NCBI GenBank assembly: GCA_008692225.1
Contig: VICG01000011.1
Coordinates: 744,001-808,000 of the forward strand
Length of the DNA stretch: 64,000 bases
Direction: 5' to 3'
Source of the DNA: Monilinia fructicola
Lineage: Eukaryota > Ascomycota > Leotiomycetes > Helotiales > Sclerotiniaceae
Part shown: one piece after another, positions 49,760 to 62,228 of the stretch
Layout of the letters: every line of letters begins with the position of its first letter
How positions within the stretch are numbered: the first letter of the stretch is position 1
Position numbers and translations under genes: made by a program
Notes under the pieces: model-generated
What the model was told of the DNA's origin: nothing
The model's input: the letters and a program-made list of their open reading frames with translations, nothing else
The model's database searches: none

Positions 49760-50564
49760 TGCATAAAACTCATCCAATCCCCCCCCTCCCTTTCCCTCCT
49801 CCCTCCTCTCCTCCATCATTTCTTACCTTCTTGTGTATCCAGAAGTTGTCAAGAAATAAGTGACGGGAGTTTATCCGTGATTGAGTTTATCCGCGATTAA
49901 CTATCTTCACCTTTTTTACTTCTTTTGAATTCTCCCTTCTCCCTTCTCACTCCTCCCTTCTCCTCCTCCCTCCCTTCCGACTTCTCCCTCTTTGGTATTT
50001 GTGAATGAATGAATACTGCCTATCCATCTACCTAGGTACACACACATATCTGCTTTTGACACCTTTGACACCTTTGCCTATATCACCCGCCACACTCTCC
50101 TATTCGTCAAACAAAAACCATTTACATTGGGGATTGAGTCCTAAAATTCACCATCCAGGTTCTCTCTCATCCACGAAAAGACTTCTTCACCTTTCCACCC
50201 ATTTGAATAATATTCTTTATATAATTTCTGAGAAGAAAAAACTCTTCCGAGTTCACCCATTATCTCATCTTAACTTCACTTTTGAAGATTCACTGTCAGG
50301 TTTCCTTTCCGACTTCGGCCGTCTTTGTATAATATTTTCTTCTTCTTCTTCTACTACTTCTATCACCACATTCCTCTTCGTCCATTGCACCTTGCAACTT
50401 GCAACTTCTTTGCACTCAACAACCATCGATCTAAGAGCTTCTCTTGCTAGCAATCTCGATAATCCCCCTATTCGTTTGGCGATAGATCAATTTGGATCAA
50501 GCGCAACGTTACTTTACCAGCTGGCAAAGAATTGAACATTCGGAAGAAGTTAAAGACCCTCAAA
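49760..50564 (+). promoter_or_regulatory. Pyrimidine-rich promoter/leader of the ammonium transporter
   Basis: Dense CT tracts at 49775-49830 and 49920-50000 precede the start codon. TACCTAGGTA is at 50029. A 176-codon open frame (50005-50535) overlaps this leader, but it is Ser/Thr/Leu-rich and not recognised. The context suggests a long 5' UTR. Confidence 0.45.
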
Positions 50565-52381
50565 ATGTCTTTAATAGTTGATGGTGTCGACCTTGACGCC
50601 TTGAATTATACCATTCATGTCCCATATAATGGTACAAACGCTGCTGGTGGCAACTCGTTAACTGATGATTTGAACATTTTTTATGATGTAAGTTTCACAC
50701 AAAGTCCCTTGAATAGAATTCAAAATTAACTTGGTGCGACAGGCTGGTGACATTGCCTGGATGATTACATCTACTGCTTTGGTCTTGTTGATGATACCTG
50801 GTGTCGGGTATGTGCATTCAAAAAGAAAGAAAAAAAAAAAACGTGGAAATCTGTACTACAGACGCTAATCTTTCCATCCTTAGTTTCTTTTACTCGGGTC
50901 TTGCGCGCAGAAAGTCCGCATTGTCCTTGATCTGGCTTTCCATTATGGCTACTGCTGTTGTATCCTTCCAATGGTTCTTCTGGGGTTACTCACTCGCATT
51001 CTCTCACACCGCCGGAAAGTATATTGGCGATTTGGAAAACAGTGAGTACAACTGCTTCCAGAACATGGCACAACGTTAAAAGCTAACCACTTGATTTTCA
51101 TAGTTGGATTCCGCAATGTTCTTGCAGCACCATCCGTGGGTTCCTCCAAGATTCCTGATCTTCTATTCGCCGTCTACCAGGGCATGTTTGCAGCCATCAC
51201 TGTAGCTCTTGCAATTGGTGCCGTTGCAGAACGTGGTCGCATGCTTCCAACTATTGTTTTCATGTTTGTTTGGTCAACCATTATCTATGATCCAATTGCT
51301 TGCTGGACATGGAACGCTTCCGGTTGGGTTTTCAACATGGGTGGTCTCGACTTCGCTGGTGGAACTCCTGTCCATATCTCTTCCGGTTGTGCTGCTCTCG
51401 CATACAGTATCATGTTGGGCAAACGTCGTGGACATGGCACTCATGAATTGAATTATCGCCCACATAACGTTACGCACATTGTCATTGGAACTGTTTTCCT
51501 CTGGGTGGGATGGTTTGGTTTCAACGCTGGGTATGTTCAATCTAACTTGCCACTTTCTCGACTTCACTTTTGCGTGGTGAAACATGCAACTATGCTTAAT
51601 GTTCATCGCATATCGGCTCAAAGGCAATAAATATTTTTCAAAATCATCCTAACTGGTGTTATTTAGTTCCGCTCTCGCAGCAAACATGCGCGCTGTCATG
51701 GCCGCAGTCGTCACCAACTTGGCTGCCTGCGTTGGAGGTATCACATGGTGTGTCCTCGATTATCGTCTTGAGCGCAAATGGTCGACCGTCGGCTTCTGCT
51801 CCGGTGTCATTGCTGGTCTCGTCGCTATCACTCCCGGATCTGGTTTCGTTCCTGCCTGGGCCGCCGTCATCTATGGTGTTGTGGGAGCTGCCGGTGCCAA
51901 TTATGCTACCAAGCTCAAGTTTGTCCTTGGCATCGATGACGCTCTTGATATCTTCGCCGAACACGCCGTTGGTGGATTTATCGGAAACGTCCTCACCGCC
52001 TTCTTCGCTGCTGACTACATAGCCCATCTTGATGGTTTCACCGAGATTCCAGGTGGATGGCTCAACCAGAACTGGGTCCAACTTGGTTACCAACTTGCTG
52101 ATTCCATCTCCGGTGGTGTTTATTCTTTCGGAGGAACATGCATCATCCTTTTCGTCATGAACCTCATTCCTGGTCTTTCCCTCCGCGCTTCTGAAGAAGC
52201 TGAAATCCTCGGTATCGACGACGCCGAGATCGGTGAGTTTGCTTACGACTACGTTGAGCTTACTCGTGAAGTCTTGAACGACATGTCCGAGACTGGCAGC
52301 AAATACTCCGGTCGTGACACTGTTACCTCTCCCCACCACGAGAAGGAAGCTAGACATTCCGCACAAGATATGGAAGTTTAA
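50565..52381 (+). CDS. MEP2: Ammonium transporter, MEP2/AmtB family
   Basis: Plasma-membrane ammonium permease with eleven expected helices. Five exons (50565-50687, 50743-50807, 50884-51041, 51104-51530, 51667-52381) join into an uninterrupted 495-aa protein. The Amt signature DFAGGTPVHISSG is clear. The twin pore histidines are at about residues 206 (PVHISSG) and 357 (AEHAVGG). His rather than Glu at the first position is the Mep2-like state, the class that also acts as an ammonium sensor for filamentous growth in yeast. Other blocks are FYSGLARRKSALS and GAVAERGRMLPT. The cytoplasmic C-terminal tail (from GLSLRASEEAEILGIDDAE) is the conserved regulatory region. A cluster of GATA sites lies about 1 kb upstream, consistent with nitrogen control. 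No frame break. Confidence 0.96.
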
Positions 52382-54688
52382 GGTTCGACTTTGAAACTCA
52401 ACTTCGATCTTTCGATCTCACATCTTCTTTGTCTGCCTTGTCTTTTCTAGACGTATAGACATGGTCTTGATTCATATCTTGATCCATAATTCGTTTCTTT
52501 TGTTAATCTACTTCTTCTTACCATTCCATTTTGAAATGTCTTTCGATTGATCCAATCTGGATCTGATCAATCCAAACAGACGATTCCATCCCCTTCGATC
52601 ACACATTTCCTTTTCTTCACGCCAATTCCTCGATGTATAAAGCTTTGTGACTTACTGCCACGCATCTGTACAACATCATACATGCAATGGTCCGTATAGT
52701 CTTTCCCTGCTCCTTCATGTATTTCCAATGGAACGGAATGAATCGGATAGGATTGGATCGGATTGCTGGATAAATAAATGAATGGATGGATGGATGGATG
52801 AAGAACGGATGACCAAAAAGCTCCCTGCAATCGCGGCGGCCATTTTTTCGCATCTCTTTCGGGATTCTTTTCCAATTGTCTTTGTATTTATGAATGAGGA
52901 AATCGAATTATATGATAATCAACGATTTTTAATACCTATTTGCGTCTGTCCTGGTGATATTGTAATTGCGAATTCCCGTCATGGTAATCTTGGTGAATGA
53001 ATGCGTGCCTGTAAATGATGGTACAATATCAAGCGCCTAGAAACACGTCACGGTACCACACGAAGAATAACACAACCAACCACACAGCAAAACCCAAAAC
53101 CAAAACACAATCCAAACCAAAGACTTTTCCTTCCTCACCTTGGTATTTATATTTATATACACATCCAACCCCTCCCTCATCTTCATGTCCCTCCCTTCCT
53201 TCCCCTTCCCCCTCGCGCCGCCTCATGTCGAGCGTCCATCTATTACCTAATTTCTATTACGTGATGGGATTTGGATCTCCGGCTTTGGGGGATGCGGTGT
53301 GCGGTGTGCGGTGTGCGGTGTGCGGTTTGGCCTTTTGGCGCTGGGTCGTGAATTTTTGGGGGCGGGGGTGGGAGCGCGGGATGGGGGAGGTTCTTTCACC
53401 TGTTTCTTTGCCTTTTTGATGCTTGGTGGGTGGATGTTGTTTTGTGTTGTTTTGTGTTGCGTTGTGTTGTGTTGTAAGTATCCCTTATGGATGGATGGAT
53501 GGATGGATGGATGGATGGAGCGATCAATCTACATTCGTCAATCTCAATCTCAATCTCAATCTCAATCTCAATCTACTGTACGGAGTCTATATAGCCTACG
53601 GCCCGGTACAATCCCCTGTGGTTCGCTTCCTCGCTCGCTCGCTCTTGCGCGTCTGGTTGAGGCTTTCTACTGTACTGTACTGTACTGTAGGTGTGGGGCT
53701 GGGGGTGGAGAGGTGGAGAGATGGAGAGGTAGAGAGATGAAGGGGTGGCTACGGATATTCTACTGTGCTGTGCTCTGTACTCTGTGCAATCCGTGCTTGG
53801 ACTTTCTTTCTGCGTCGTTCACGGTACTGGTTCGTGATGGCGGTGGTAGTGGTGGTGGTGGTGTCTTGGGGAGGATGGGGGAAGGGGTGGGAGGGAAGTT
53901 AGCTGGGTAGGATACAACCTTGGATATAAATAAATATACAAACAAGTAGTTTCCGCATACTTTTCCGCCGTAGATCGATCGGTAGATCTGTCGGTGGTAG
54001 CTGGAGGTAGTTCGGGGTCATTGGAGGTGACTCGTATACCGTATATATTATCCCGTGATCCATCCCCGGGCCACCATCCATCCGTCAATTCTAATCAAGC
54101 GCAGCTTTACCGTGACTCGAATTTTGTTTTGTGATCGCTGGTTTCGATAGAGGGCAGTGGTGCAGTACGGCACAGGACAGGATGGGGGCGGTGCTGATGA
54201 AGGTTGAGTTATTAGTGGTAGTGAGTACAGTATCTAGGGTAAGGGCAGGACAGGACAGGACGTAGATGGTGGCTCGTCGTTTGGATTCATGGTGTTCTAT
54301 GACTTTGGCTGCTTTCCCCGGCTGTGCGTTGGTGTTTGGCTGCTTTGCTTTTCTGTTTGGTGGATTTGCGGGGGCGGGCAGGTGAGGGGGAGGGGGGATT
54401 GTTTTTTCTAGTTACGAGTACGGAGTTTACTTTGTTTGGTATCGCTCGGGTTTCTTTTCGTGATCACCGGAGGTTGTTTGAGGGTTGGTGAGGTGAGGTT
54501 TATATAAGTTTATATATAAAACTCGGTTGTCAGTGTAACTCAGTGGGTGGCCGTGGTATGTCTTTTGGATTTGGAGAGTTAGGTAATTGGGGATTGGGGA
54601 TTGGGCCCGGGGATTTATGTTGATTTGAATTTTTGGCGGGGTGTTTTTGGATTTGGATTTATTCTGGCTTGGCTTGGTTGAGAGGGGG

Positions 54689-54736
<48 letters not shown>

Positions 54737-56689
54737 GGTGAAAATGGTAGATGAATGAATAAATAGGGATGAGGTGATTTATGCTGGACTATCTTTTACT
54801 TTGATTTCCTATCAAGTTCTATCTTCATGTTTGCAGGATTGGATAACCTTCTTAAATCCCTTCGATGTAACACTTATATCCACCTAGTATCTCCAAATTA
54901 TCCTACGCCCTCATCCACCCTGCTTCCCTCCTCACGTCCTCCCCTCCTTTACAAACTACCAAATATTCTCCCTCAACCTCCCTCGACCTCCCTCATCACT
55001 CAACACCACTCCGATAATTTCCAAACAGCAGCATTCGCTTAGTCTTTTGATTTCTAGAGGGACCGGAACTCGGTATGCGTGTCCTCCTTGGGTGGTTTCA
55101 TGATCAGCATACTCCGCTAGTCATGTGTTTTCTCGTTTTCGTCTTTTCATGTTTTGCTGGAGAGGCTGGGGGAGGTAAAGTGTGATGTGAGATGCGGGAT
55201 GTTCGAATAGTTGTCTAGATATCTAGACACTCGTTTGAGGAGTTGATGTCAAGAGAATGTTTAGGTGATTACCTTAGATAGGGGGAGGGAAGGGGAGGAG
55301 AGGGGAAAGATTCAAGAATTGAAGGTCATGGTGGTATTTGGATGCATGATGATGGATTTGTGTTGATTGATGTATTGGAATTTATTATTTTGTTATTATC
55401 CAATCATTCTCTCTGTCGTCCTCTCAGATATCCCACCACATCATGCAGAGGATAGATCGAAAAGATAAATCAAACCTACATCGAAACATCAATCATCAAA
55501 ATGGCAAACTACTAGGCACTCACTTATTGGAGAAAGAAGGCCTCTACAACCCATCTTCATCTTTCCATGGAATCATATACGAAAACAATTTTGCATCGAA
55601 CTTCCCCTTTCCCCCTCCCCTTTCCCAATACTCTGGCATGTTTCCTCCTTCCACCAACCCCAAACTCCACACAATCCACTCCACACCCATCCACCCCCCT
55701 AAAAACCCCAACCCAACCCCGTCCACCCCCTCACCCACCCAACCCACCAAAAAAGGTTCCACCGCGTCCGATGTACATCCTTTACCCAGATCAGCCCAGG
55801 TCTACCCAGGCCAACCCAGATCCCCCAAAGCCACGCAACACAATTAAATCCACCTACGAAGTAGGCAGATAATCATCACTGTCTCACCATCTTCACCCCA
55901 TTGGTTGCTAGAAGTCCAAGTATGACGAATTGAACATCTATTATACCGCTGCGCCATGGACGCAGGGACCCTGCAGGGTGCGGGGAAGTGCGTTGTTGGG
56001 GTTATATGGTGTGGGATTTGTGGTATGGGTGGAGGTGAGGAAGGAGGAGGATGGTGATTTCCGGATTGGGGAATCGGGGATGTGGTGGGGTTTAGGTTAG
56101 GAACGTGGGGAGTGGGGCGTGGATTGAGTCATGTGAATGGGATGGGCAGGTAAGTAAATGGTCGGTGTGATGGGGATGTGCTTCAGAGGTATTGTATACA
56201 AGATGGAGAAAGATCATGATATTAAATGGGGAATTCCTACTTTATCTGAACTCAATCTTTGGTTGCTCTTGGAGATAAGTCCGTTAACATGATACCCAGA
56301 ATCCATGGACCAAGCACTTGGAACCATTCTCATCACTTCATTCATTCATTTCCCTTCCCTCTCATAATCTAGAATAAATCAAACTTCAAAGAAATTGTTG
56401 GCTCAGGCTTGCCTTTACTACTTCATAAACGCCATTGTGTATTTCCAACGGCATTCCATGATTCCTTTTCTGGTTACCACCCCTGCAAATTGCAAAGGCT
56501 TAAACGCACGACAAGACAATCATATTGAATGAGCTCCCGTTGGCACGTTAAACGATTCAGCAGTATCTGGTTCTTCATCATTGCGCAACAAAGGAAGTGG
56601 GATAGGAAATAGAAGTGGAAATGGTATGTGATATGGAACAGAGTCTACTGGAATGTGTTCGAATAAGAGAAGCTTGAAGATGGAAAATG
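52382..56689. other. Intergenic, no recognisable gene
   Basis: 4.3 kb with simple repeats: (GGAT)n at 53487-53520, caatct repeats at 53537-53575, ggtgtgc repeats at 53298-53326, and (GA)n at 54692-54732. Open frames are short, compositionally biased and overlapping. A tRNA-like A-box near 55960 on minus does not complete a tRNA. Otherwise nothing identifiable. Confidence 0.5.
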
Positions 56690-58701
56690 CTACGAAATTA
56701 AGGTAGTTCCTTTCGTTCGTCCAATTTCCATCTTCGCTGTTCGCGCACCGAATTGTATCTGGTAATGTAAGTAAAAGTTTAAGAAGGAGATATCACATGG
56801 AAGGGAAGACTCACAGCACGTTTCTTCTCAGTAGCAACTGATCTCATACCCAAATCATATGCCAAAAGTCTCAACACTTTCTTACCTGGCTCTATGTCCG
56901 GCATCTCAGGACCTTTTGATACAGATGTAAAACCGCATTTATCCCATATAGGCGACTCGACAGCCCATTTAACTAAGTCTTCATCCAAGTAAGGGAAACG
57001 AGCTTCTCTTCCCCAATGTGATATCACACGATCATCTCGACCAAGATTTCTTTTACCGAGTCTATTCACATCTAACTCTAGTTCATCTAGAAGAGCAGAG
57101 ACCCCATTACGATTGAATGCTGTTGCATGACGTGTATAGCCACCAAACAACTCATCTGCACCCAGTCCAGATAGAAGAACACGCGCGGGTGTTGTGTAAA
57201 GAGTTTCCTCTGCATCAACGTCGATCGATGCTAGACCGATACCACGGGAAGCAAAGTACAAGGCAAAAGCTATTGATAAATCCATCTCGGTGTTATGTGG
57301 ATGGATCAAGTCTACGATTTTAGCTCTGTGCTCTGTTGTCTCAGTGTAAGGGACATTTATCTGATTTACATCAGTTCTTCAGTTCCAAAGTAGAGTTAGT
57401 TGCATTATTGACTTACTGCGACGAATCGCCATTTTCGACTAGGACAAACAGTTTGAAGTTCTTGATGAGCTTTCCGTCCTGTCTCTCTATCAGGGCAGAG
57501 CTCATATGGAGAAACTTGGTTGTCCAACATTTGAGCTGTATCTGGAGGAGGCTGTGCACCTTTCTTGAGTCGTGGTCCAGTCTGCGCAGCTTTAATAACA
57601 CGAGGATTCTCAAAAGCAACATTTAGAAGATCAATCTCTTGGTCTGGTGGGAGTATATCATGTGCTAATCTTGCCAAGACAGTGCAATCAAGTCCACCGG
57701 AGAAAAGAATCGCCAGCCTGACATTGTGAGAGTGACCTATACTTGGAGGAGTAGGAATAGTCAAAACCCTGGGTTTTAGAGACTCACATAGATAATGCCG
57801 TAATGACATCACTGATGGGGAATCAAGGCTGAGAATGTGACTTTCGCTTTCGACAGTTCTGTTGAACTTGCCAAGTGAAGAAGCCTGCGATTCCTCGGTT
57901 AGTATCGACTGCATACAAACAGGGTTGCAGTCAAGGTGTCAAAGAAACAAGAGGATTATGAGGAAGACCCACGGACGAATCGGCCTCGGACTCCTCCCAT
58001 TCAAATCTTTGATATGGCAAGAGTGTGTTTGAAAGAGGATGACCCTGGACGCCGGGTACTGAGAAAGAAAAGCTACTCTTATCACAGGAAAATTTATAGA
58101 TGCCATCTGCTTCTATTTCCTTCCAGTTGCCTTGGGTGGGATCTGCTGTACTAGCAAACTCTACATATTCGGATTCTCCCAAATCTTCTGATTTGTTATC
58201 AAAATTGTAAAGAAGAGACCTGCGCCCGAGGCGATCTCGACCACAGTATATAGCTCCATGGAAACTATCCCAGAAGACAAAAGCAAATGGCCCAGAAATG
58301 CTTCGTAACGTCTTAACCACGGCAACGGTCGCATCCGAGGCGGAGATAGCTGCCGAAACAGCGTTTACAAGCATATCATATATGACTTGACCATCATTAC
58401 CATCAACAAGTTCCCCATCAATCTTCCATGCTTCACCATTCCAGCAAAGGATTGAATTAGGGTTGGAAGTAGACCCGTTAACAATGGCGGAACCATCAAA
58501 TGGTTGAGGAGTCGTATGATCTCCCCTCAAAGCTAAAACTGTTGATAGAAATGACAAAAAGTATGTTGTTCCATCGCTTGAATTGAAATTTGTTCGTGCC
58601 GAACCTGTATGATCTGGACCTCTGTTGCAAAGAAGGTGTTTCAGAGCATGACTCGAAGTTTGCAGTCCTCGCGTGGATATTGACGCGTAAATACCACACA
58701 T
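56690..58701 (-). CDS. ASNSD1: Asparagine synthetase domain-containing protein (ASNSD1-like)
   Basis: Four exons (58701-57973, 57908-57417, 57360-56815, 56758-56690) join into 611 aa without a break. The protein begins MCGIY, so Cys2 is in place as the N-terminal glutaminase nucleophile of class II amidotransferases. GRDRLGRRSLLY is a typical glutaminase-domain block. The synthetase half has the ATP-pyrophosphate loop FSGGLDCTVLA (about residues 312-322) and SGLGADELFGGY (about 471-482). The order and the short C-terminus match the ASNSD1/YML096W group rather than true asparagine synthetase ASN1. The group's substrate is not well defined. Intron 1 uses the less common donor GTGGGT. It is transcribed divergently from VPS9, with 452 bp between the start codons. 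Confidence 0.9.
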
Positions 58702-59153
58702 CGCGGACTTGCGAACCTGTTAGATTTGTAAATTCCTAGATACTAAAATCCATTTGCTTCGTGGCCAGTGCAGTTCGCCTAGTAATTCAAGGTTGCGGTG
58801 CTACTTGCTTGGTTTTGTATTGAAGAGGTTGACATGGAGCAGACAGATTTTTAAAGTTACTTTTAAGTTCAACCTTATGCTGGCTGCATCACGGATCGTC
58901 ATTTTAGCGAATCAACCAGATTACTTTACTGTCAAGGGCGAGGAAGCTCAGCACCAAAATTAATCGACTTTTTGTCAGTAAGAGTGAGAATAATAGCCTT
59001 GAGTGTCTGGTTCGCCTCAAATTTCTTAAAAATACAATCTTTGACTCTGCGATACATCATTTCGAAGCTCAAAAGACACCCAAAACGTTGAAGCTCGAAT
59101 ACCCCGCCAATCCTACCGCTACGCAAACGCCGATCAAAGGCGCTCGCGGATGT
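58702..59153. promoter_or_regulatory. Shared divergent promoter of ASNSD1-like and VPS9
   Basis: 452 bp between two divergent start codons must hold both promoters. No TATA element or known site stands out. A short plus-strand open frame here is not thought to be real. Confidence 0.5.
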
Positions 59154-61792
59154 ATGTCTTCTCCTAGACAGTCGGCAGAAGTTGTTACAACCCCAGATGG
59201 GCTATCACAGGTGCTTCCATCGGGGGTGAGCTCGAAAGATGGGCCTGAAATTCACCACGATGTTGAGCCGGCCTCGCAAGCCAGTGAGGATATGAAGAAC
59301 CAGGATTCAAGAAAAGAGGCACTGTTGGCAGGTGGAAGCGAGCCAGTAGACAACAATTCACTCGAAACAGCAGACAATTCAATGGACTCATTCAATGAAA
59401 AGGGCAAAGGTAAAAGTATGGAAGGCATTTCTGCGGTTGAGGTACAAACGTCAACGAACGATCAGTCTATGCCCCAAGACATGGAATCCTCTACTGCGAC
59501 TTTGAAACCGAATCCAACCCAACCCCCGAATAATTCTACAGACAACATGTTACCAGTTGATCAAACGTATCTGGATCCTACCCCAAAGACACCTGGCACC
59601 TCTCAGCCTCCTTCACGATCTGCGTCGACTGCAAGCACACATCATATGCATGCGGAAAGGCTAGACAGATCACCTACAAGATCCGATGCAGGTTTTGACG
59701 ACAAAACATCTGCCAGCGAGGGAGAGCCAGAAGGAGATTCTAGATCAGAGATACAAAGCATAATGGATCAATTTGGCGAAGATGGACAAGGCCCAGGGCA
59801 TGAAGAAGTTATGTCTCCTCGTCTTGAGTTTGCTGGCCCACTTCTTGGTAGTCCAGTACAACACCCACCTCGCAAATCCAGTCTGGAGCCTTTAAACGCA
59901 GCTATCTTAAGCCAGAGTATAGACGATTTACAAATATCATCTGCCCCTTCATCCGGTCACCGAACGAGGAACGATTCTGACGTTGGTCCAGCCGTCCCAC
60001 CTAAACCAGAATCCATACGTAGCTTTGGTAGAATGCAGGATGATCGATACTCCTCTGCAGACACACCATTATCCCCCCCTCCTTTGCATCGGCCTCCACC
60101 TCCTGAACCAGAGCCTGAACCCGACCTTCCTTTTGACTTTCATCGATTCTTGGAGCAGTTGAGACATAGGACCGCGGATCCCGTAGCTAAATTTTTACGA
60201 TCGTTCCTGCAGGAGTTTGCAAAGAAACAGTGGATGGTACACGAACAAGTTAAAATAATTAGCGATTTCTTGGCTTTCATCACCAACAAAATGGCACAAT
60301 GCGAAGTATGGCGTGAAGTCTCGGATGCAGAGTTTGATAATGCGCGTGAAGGTATGGAGAAACTGGTTATGAACAGGCTATATACACAAACGTTTTCTCC
60401 AGCGATTCCTCCGCCCCAGCCCATCCCAGGGGCAAAGCCAAGAAGGCGGGGCGCTGATCGACCCATGGGTCCTGGTAGAAGAGGACAACATCAGGAAGAC
60501 GTTGAGAGAGATGATATCCTTGCTCAGAAAGTTAGCATTTATGGTTGGGTAAAAGAGGAGCATTTAGATATACCACCTGTTGGCGACAGTGGGAAACGTT
60601 TCTTGATTTTGGCACAACAAGGTAAGATTAGGAGTCATGTAAAGATGAACATTAGTACTAATCATGACCCCAGAAATATTGAAGATCAAGACCTACAGAG
60701 CTCCACGGGACAAAATTATATGTGTTCTAAACTGCTGCAAAGTAATTTTTGGTAATCCCCATGACTGTGTCTTTCAGCTGGTATTTTTGCTGACTTTAAC
60801 TAGGGCTACTCAAACACGCGAAGACCGATTCATCGGCAGATTCATTTATGCCTCTTTTGATTTACGTTGTGCTCCAAGCAAATCCTGAGCATCTTGTATC
60901 CAATGTTCAATATATACTTAGGTTTAGAAACCAAGAAAAGCTAGGGGGAGAAGCAGGGTATTATCTTTCATCATTGGTATGTTACTTCACATTCATCAGT
61001 ATATTGCACCATTAACACTTTTACAGATGGGTGCAATCCAGTTCATCGAGAATCTGGACCGAACAACTCTTACGATAAGTGACGAAGACTTTGAACGGAA
61101 TGTTGAAGCGGCAGTGTCTGCTATCGCCGAAAAGCATCAAGCAGAGATCGCTCCAAGCCCTGTTCAAAATAGTCCTCCAACACAGCTTTCCGAGAAATCC
61201 GCCCCTAGCCACCCTGAAGTAACTCCGCGACATTCCATGGAAGGCGAATCATCAGTGCCCAGAAGGTCAACATCCTCAAATGAGTACGAAGCTGGAGATG
61301 GTGCCGACGAGAAAGCTGCCATAAGCGGTCTACTTCGGACTATACAAAAGCCACTTTCTTCTATAGGTAGAATGTTTTCGGAGGACCCTTCCCCCTACAC
61401 TGGGCCAGCAAGGACTCCCATTCCTGGGAGTACACCTCAGATGACCCCATCCCCACGAGTAAGCATGGATGGGCTCCAACCTCTGCAGAGAAGGCCCAGT
61501 GGGCGTGAATCGAATGCTAGGAGTAGGATGACAGCTGAAGATGCAGCTGCAAGGCAAGCGAGTGCCGAGGCGGCAGAGGCACATCGCCTTCAACGTGCCG
61601 AGCACGAAAATGTTGTAGAAACTCTTGCTGGAATGTTTCCAGATTTAGACAGAGAAATTATTGGTGATGTAGTTACTCAGAAAGAAGGAAGGTAAGGGTC
61701 GCCGCCGTAAAGACACACCCCAAATATAGCATACTAATTGTGTATTTAGGGTCGGTTTGGCAGTCGATGCATGTCTTGCTCTGAGCTCTTAA
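59154..61792 (+). CDS. VPS9: Vps9-type guanine nucleotide exchange factor for Rab5/Vps21
   Basis: Activates Rab5-like GTPases on endosomes, driving traffic to the vacuole. Five exons (59154-60621, 60674-60751, 60804-60976, 61027-61691, 61750-61792) give 808 aa with no break. The first 340 residues are Ser/Pro-rich and disordered. A helical bundle starts at DFHRFLEQLRHRTADPV. The VPS9 domain includes DDILAQKVSIYGWVKEEHL, APRDKIICVLNCCKVIFG, SADSFMPLLIYVVLQANPE and GGEAGYYLSSL. The last 45 residues form a CUE ubiquitin-binding domain (ENVVETLAGMFPDLDREII), split by the final intron. The Met at 59154 (MSSPRQSAEV) is chosen as the first in-frame ATG. Introns are 50-58 nt. Confidence 0.96.
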
Positions 61793-62228
61793 ACAGTAGC
61801 AAGACTCGAAATACTTCTTTATCATATTATCGCGTTTAATATCCACAGGTTTTGTGCATTGAGCGGGTGGAAATCATAGCGTTGCGTGGTGGAATTGGCG
61901 TTTTCCTCGTGTTGAATCTTCTGGTATATCCCTAGCGCGAATCGGCTTTAGAAGATCAGTAGCGAGCAAGTACTAGAAGTTATGAGGTGATGTTTTATAT
62001 AGTCGTAATTACATGAGCAAAATAATGAAAGATGATTAAAAAAGCCTATCCTTGCTTTCATGTTGAATACTTCTTCCATGAAAATGACTATCATCTGGAA
62101 GATAGACATATCCTTCGTAGCGTGCAAAAATCTCGGTTGAAATTGCTTGTGCTATCAACGAAATTTTGTCTCGGGAGGTAATACCATGAATTATACATCT
62201 TCAATATAATTGAAGATATATCTTAACT
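61793..62228. other. Intergenic between VPS9 and the following gene
   Basis: 436 bp between two same-strand genes; holds the VPS9 3' UTR and the next promoter. No repeat or RNA gene seen. Confidence 0.5.

Noticed and set aside
55910..55975. Minus-strand tRNA-like segment with TGGCGCAGCGGTATA and GTCCA/TGGAC ends
   Set aside because: No proper T-arm or anticodon stem is found, and the length is short for a tRNA. Could be a degraded tRNA or SINE-like relic, but unsupported.
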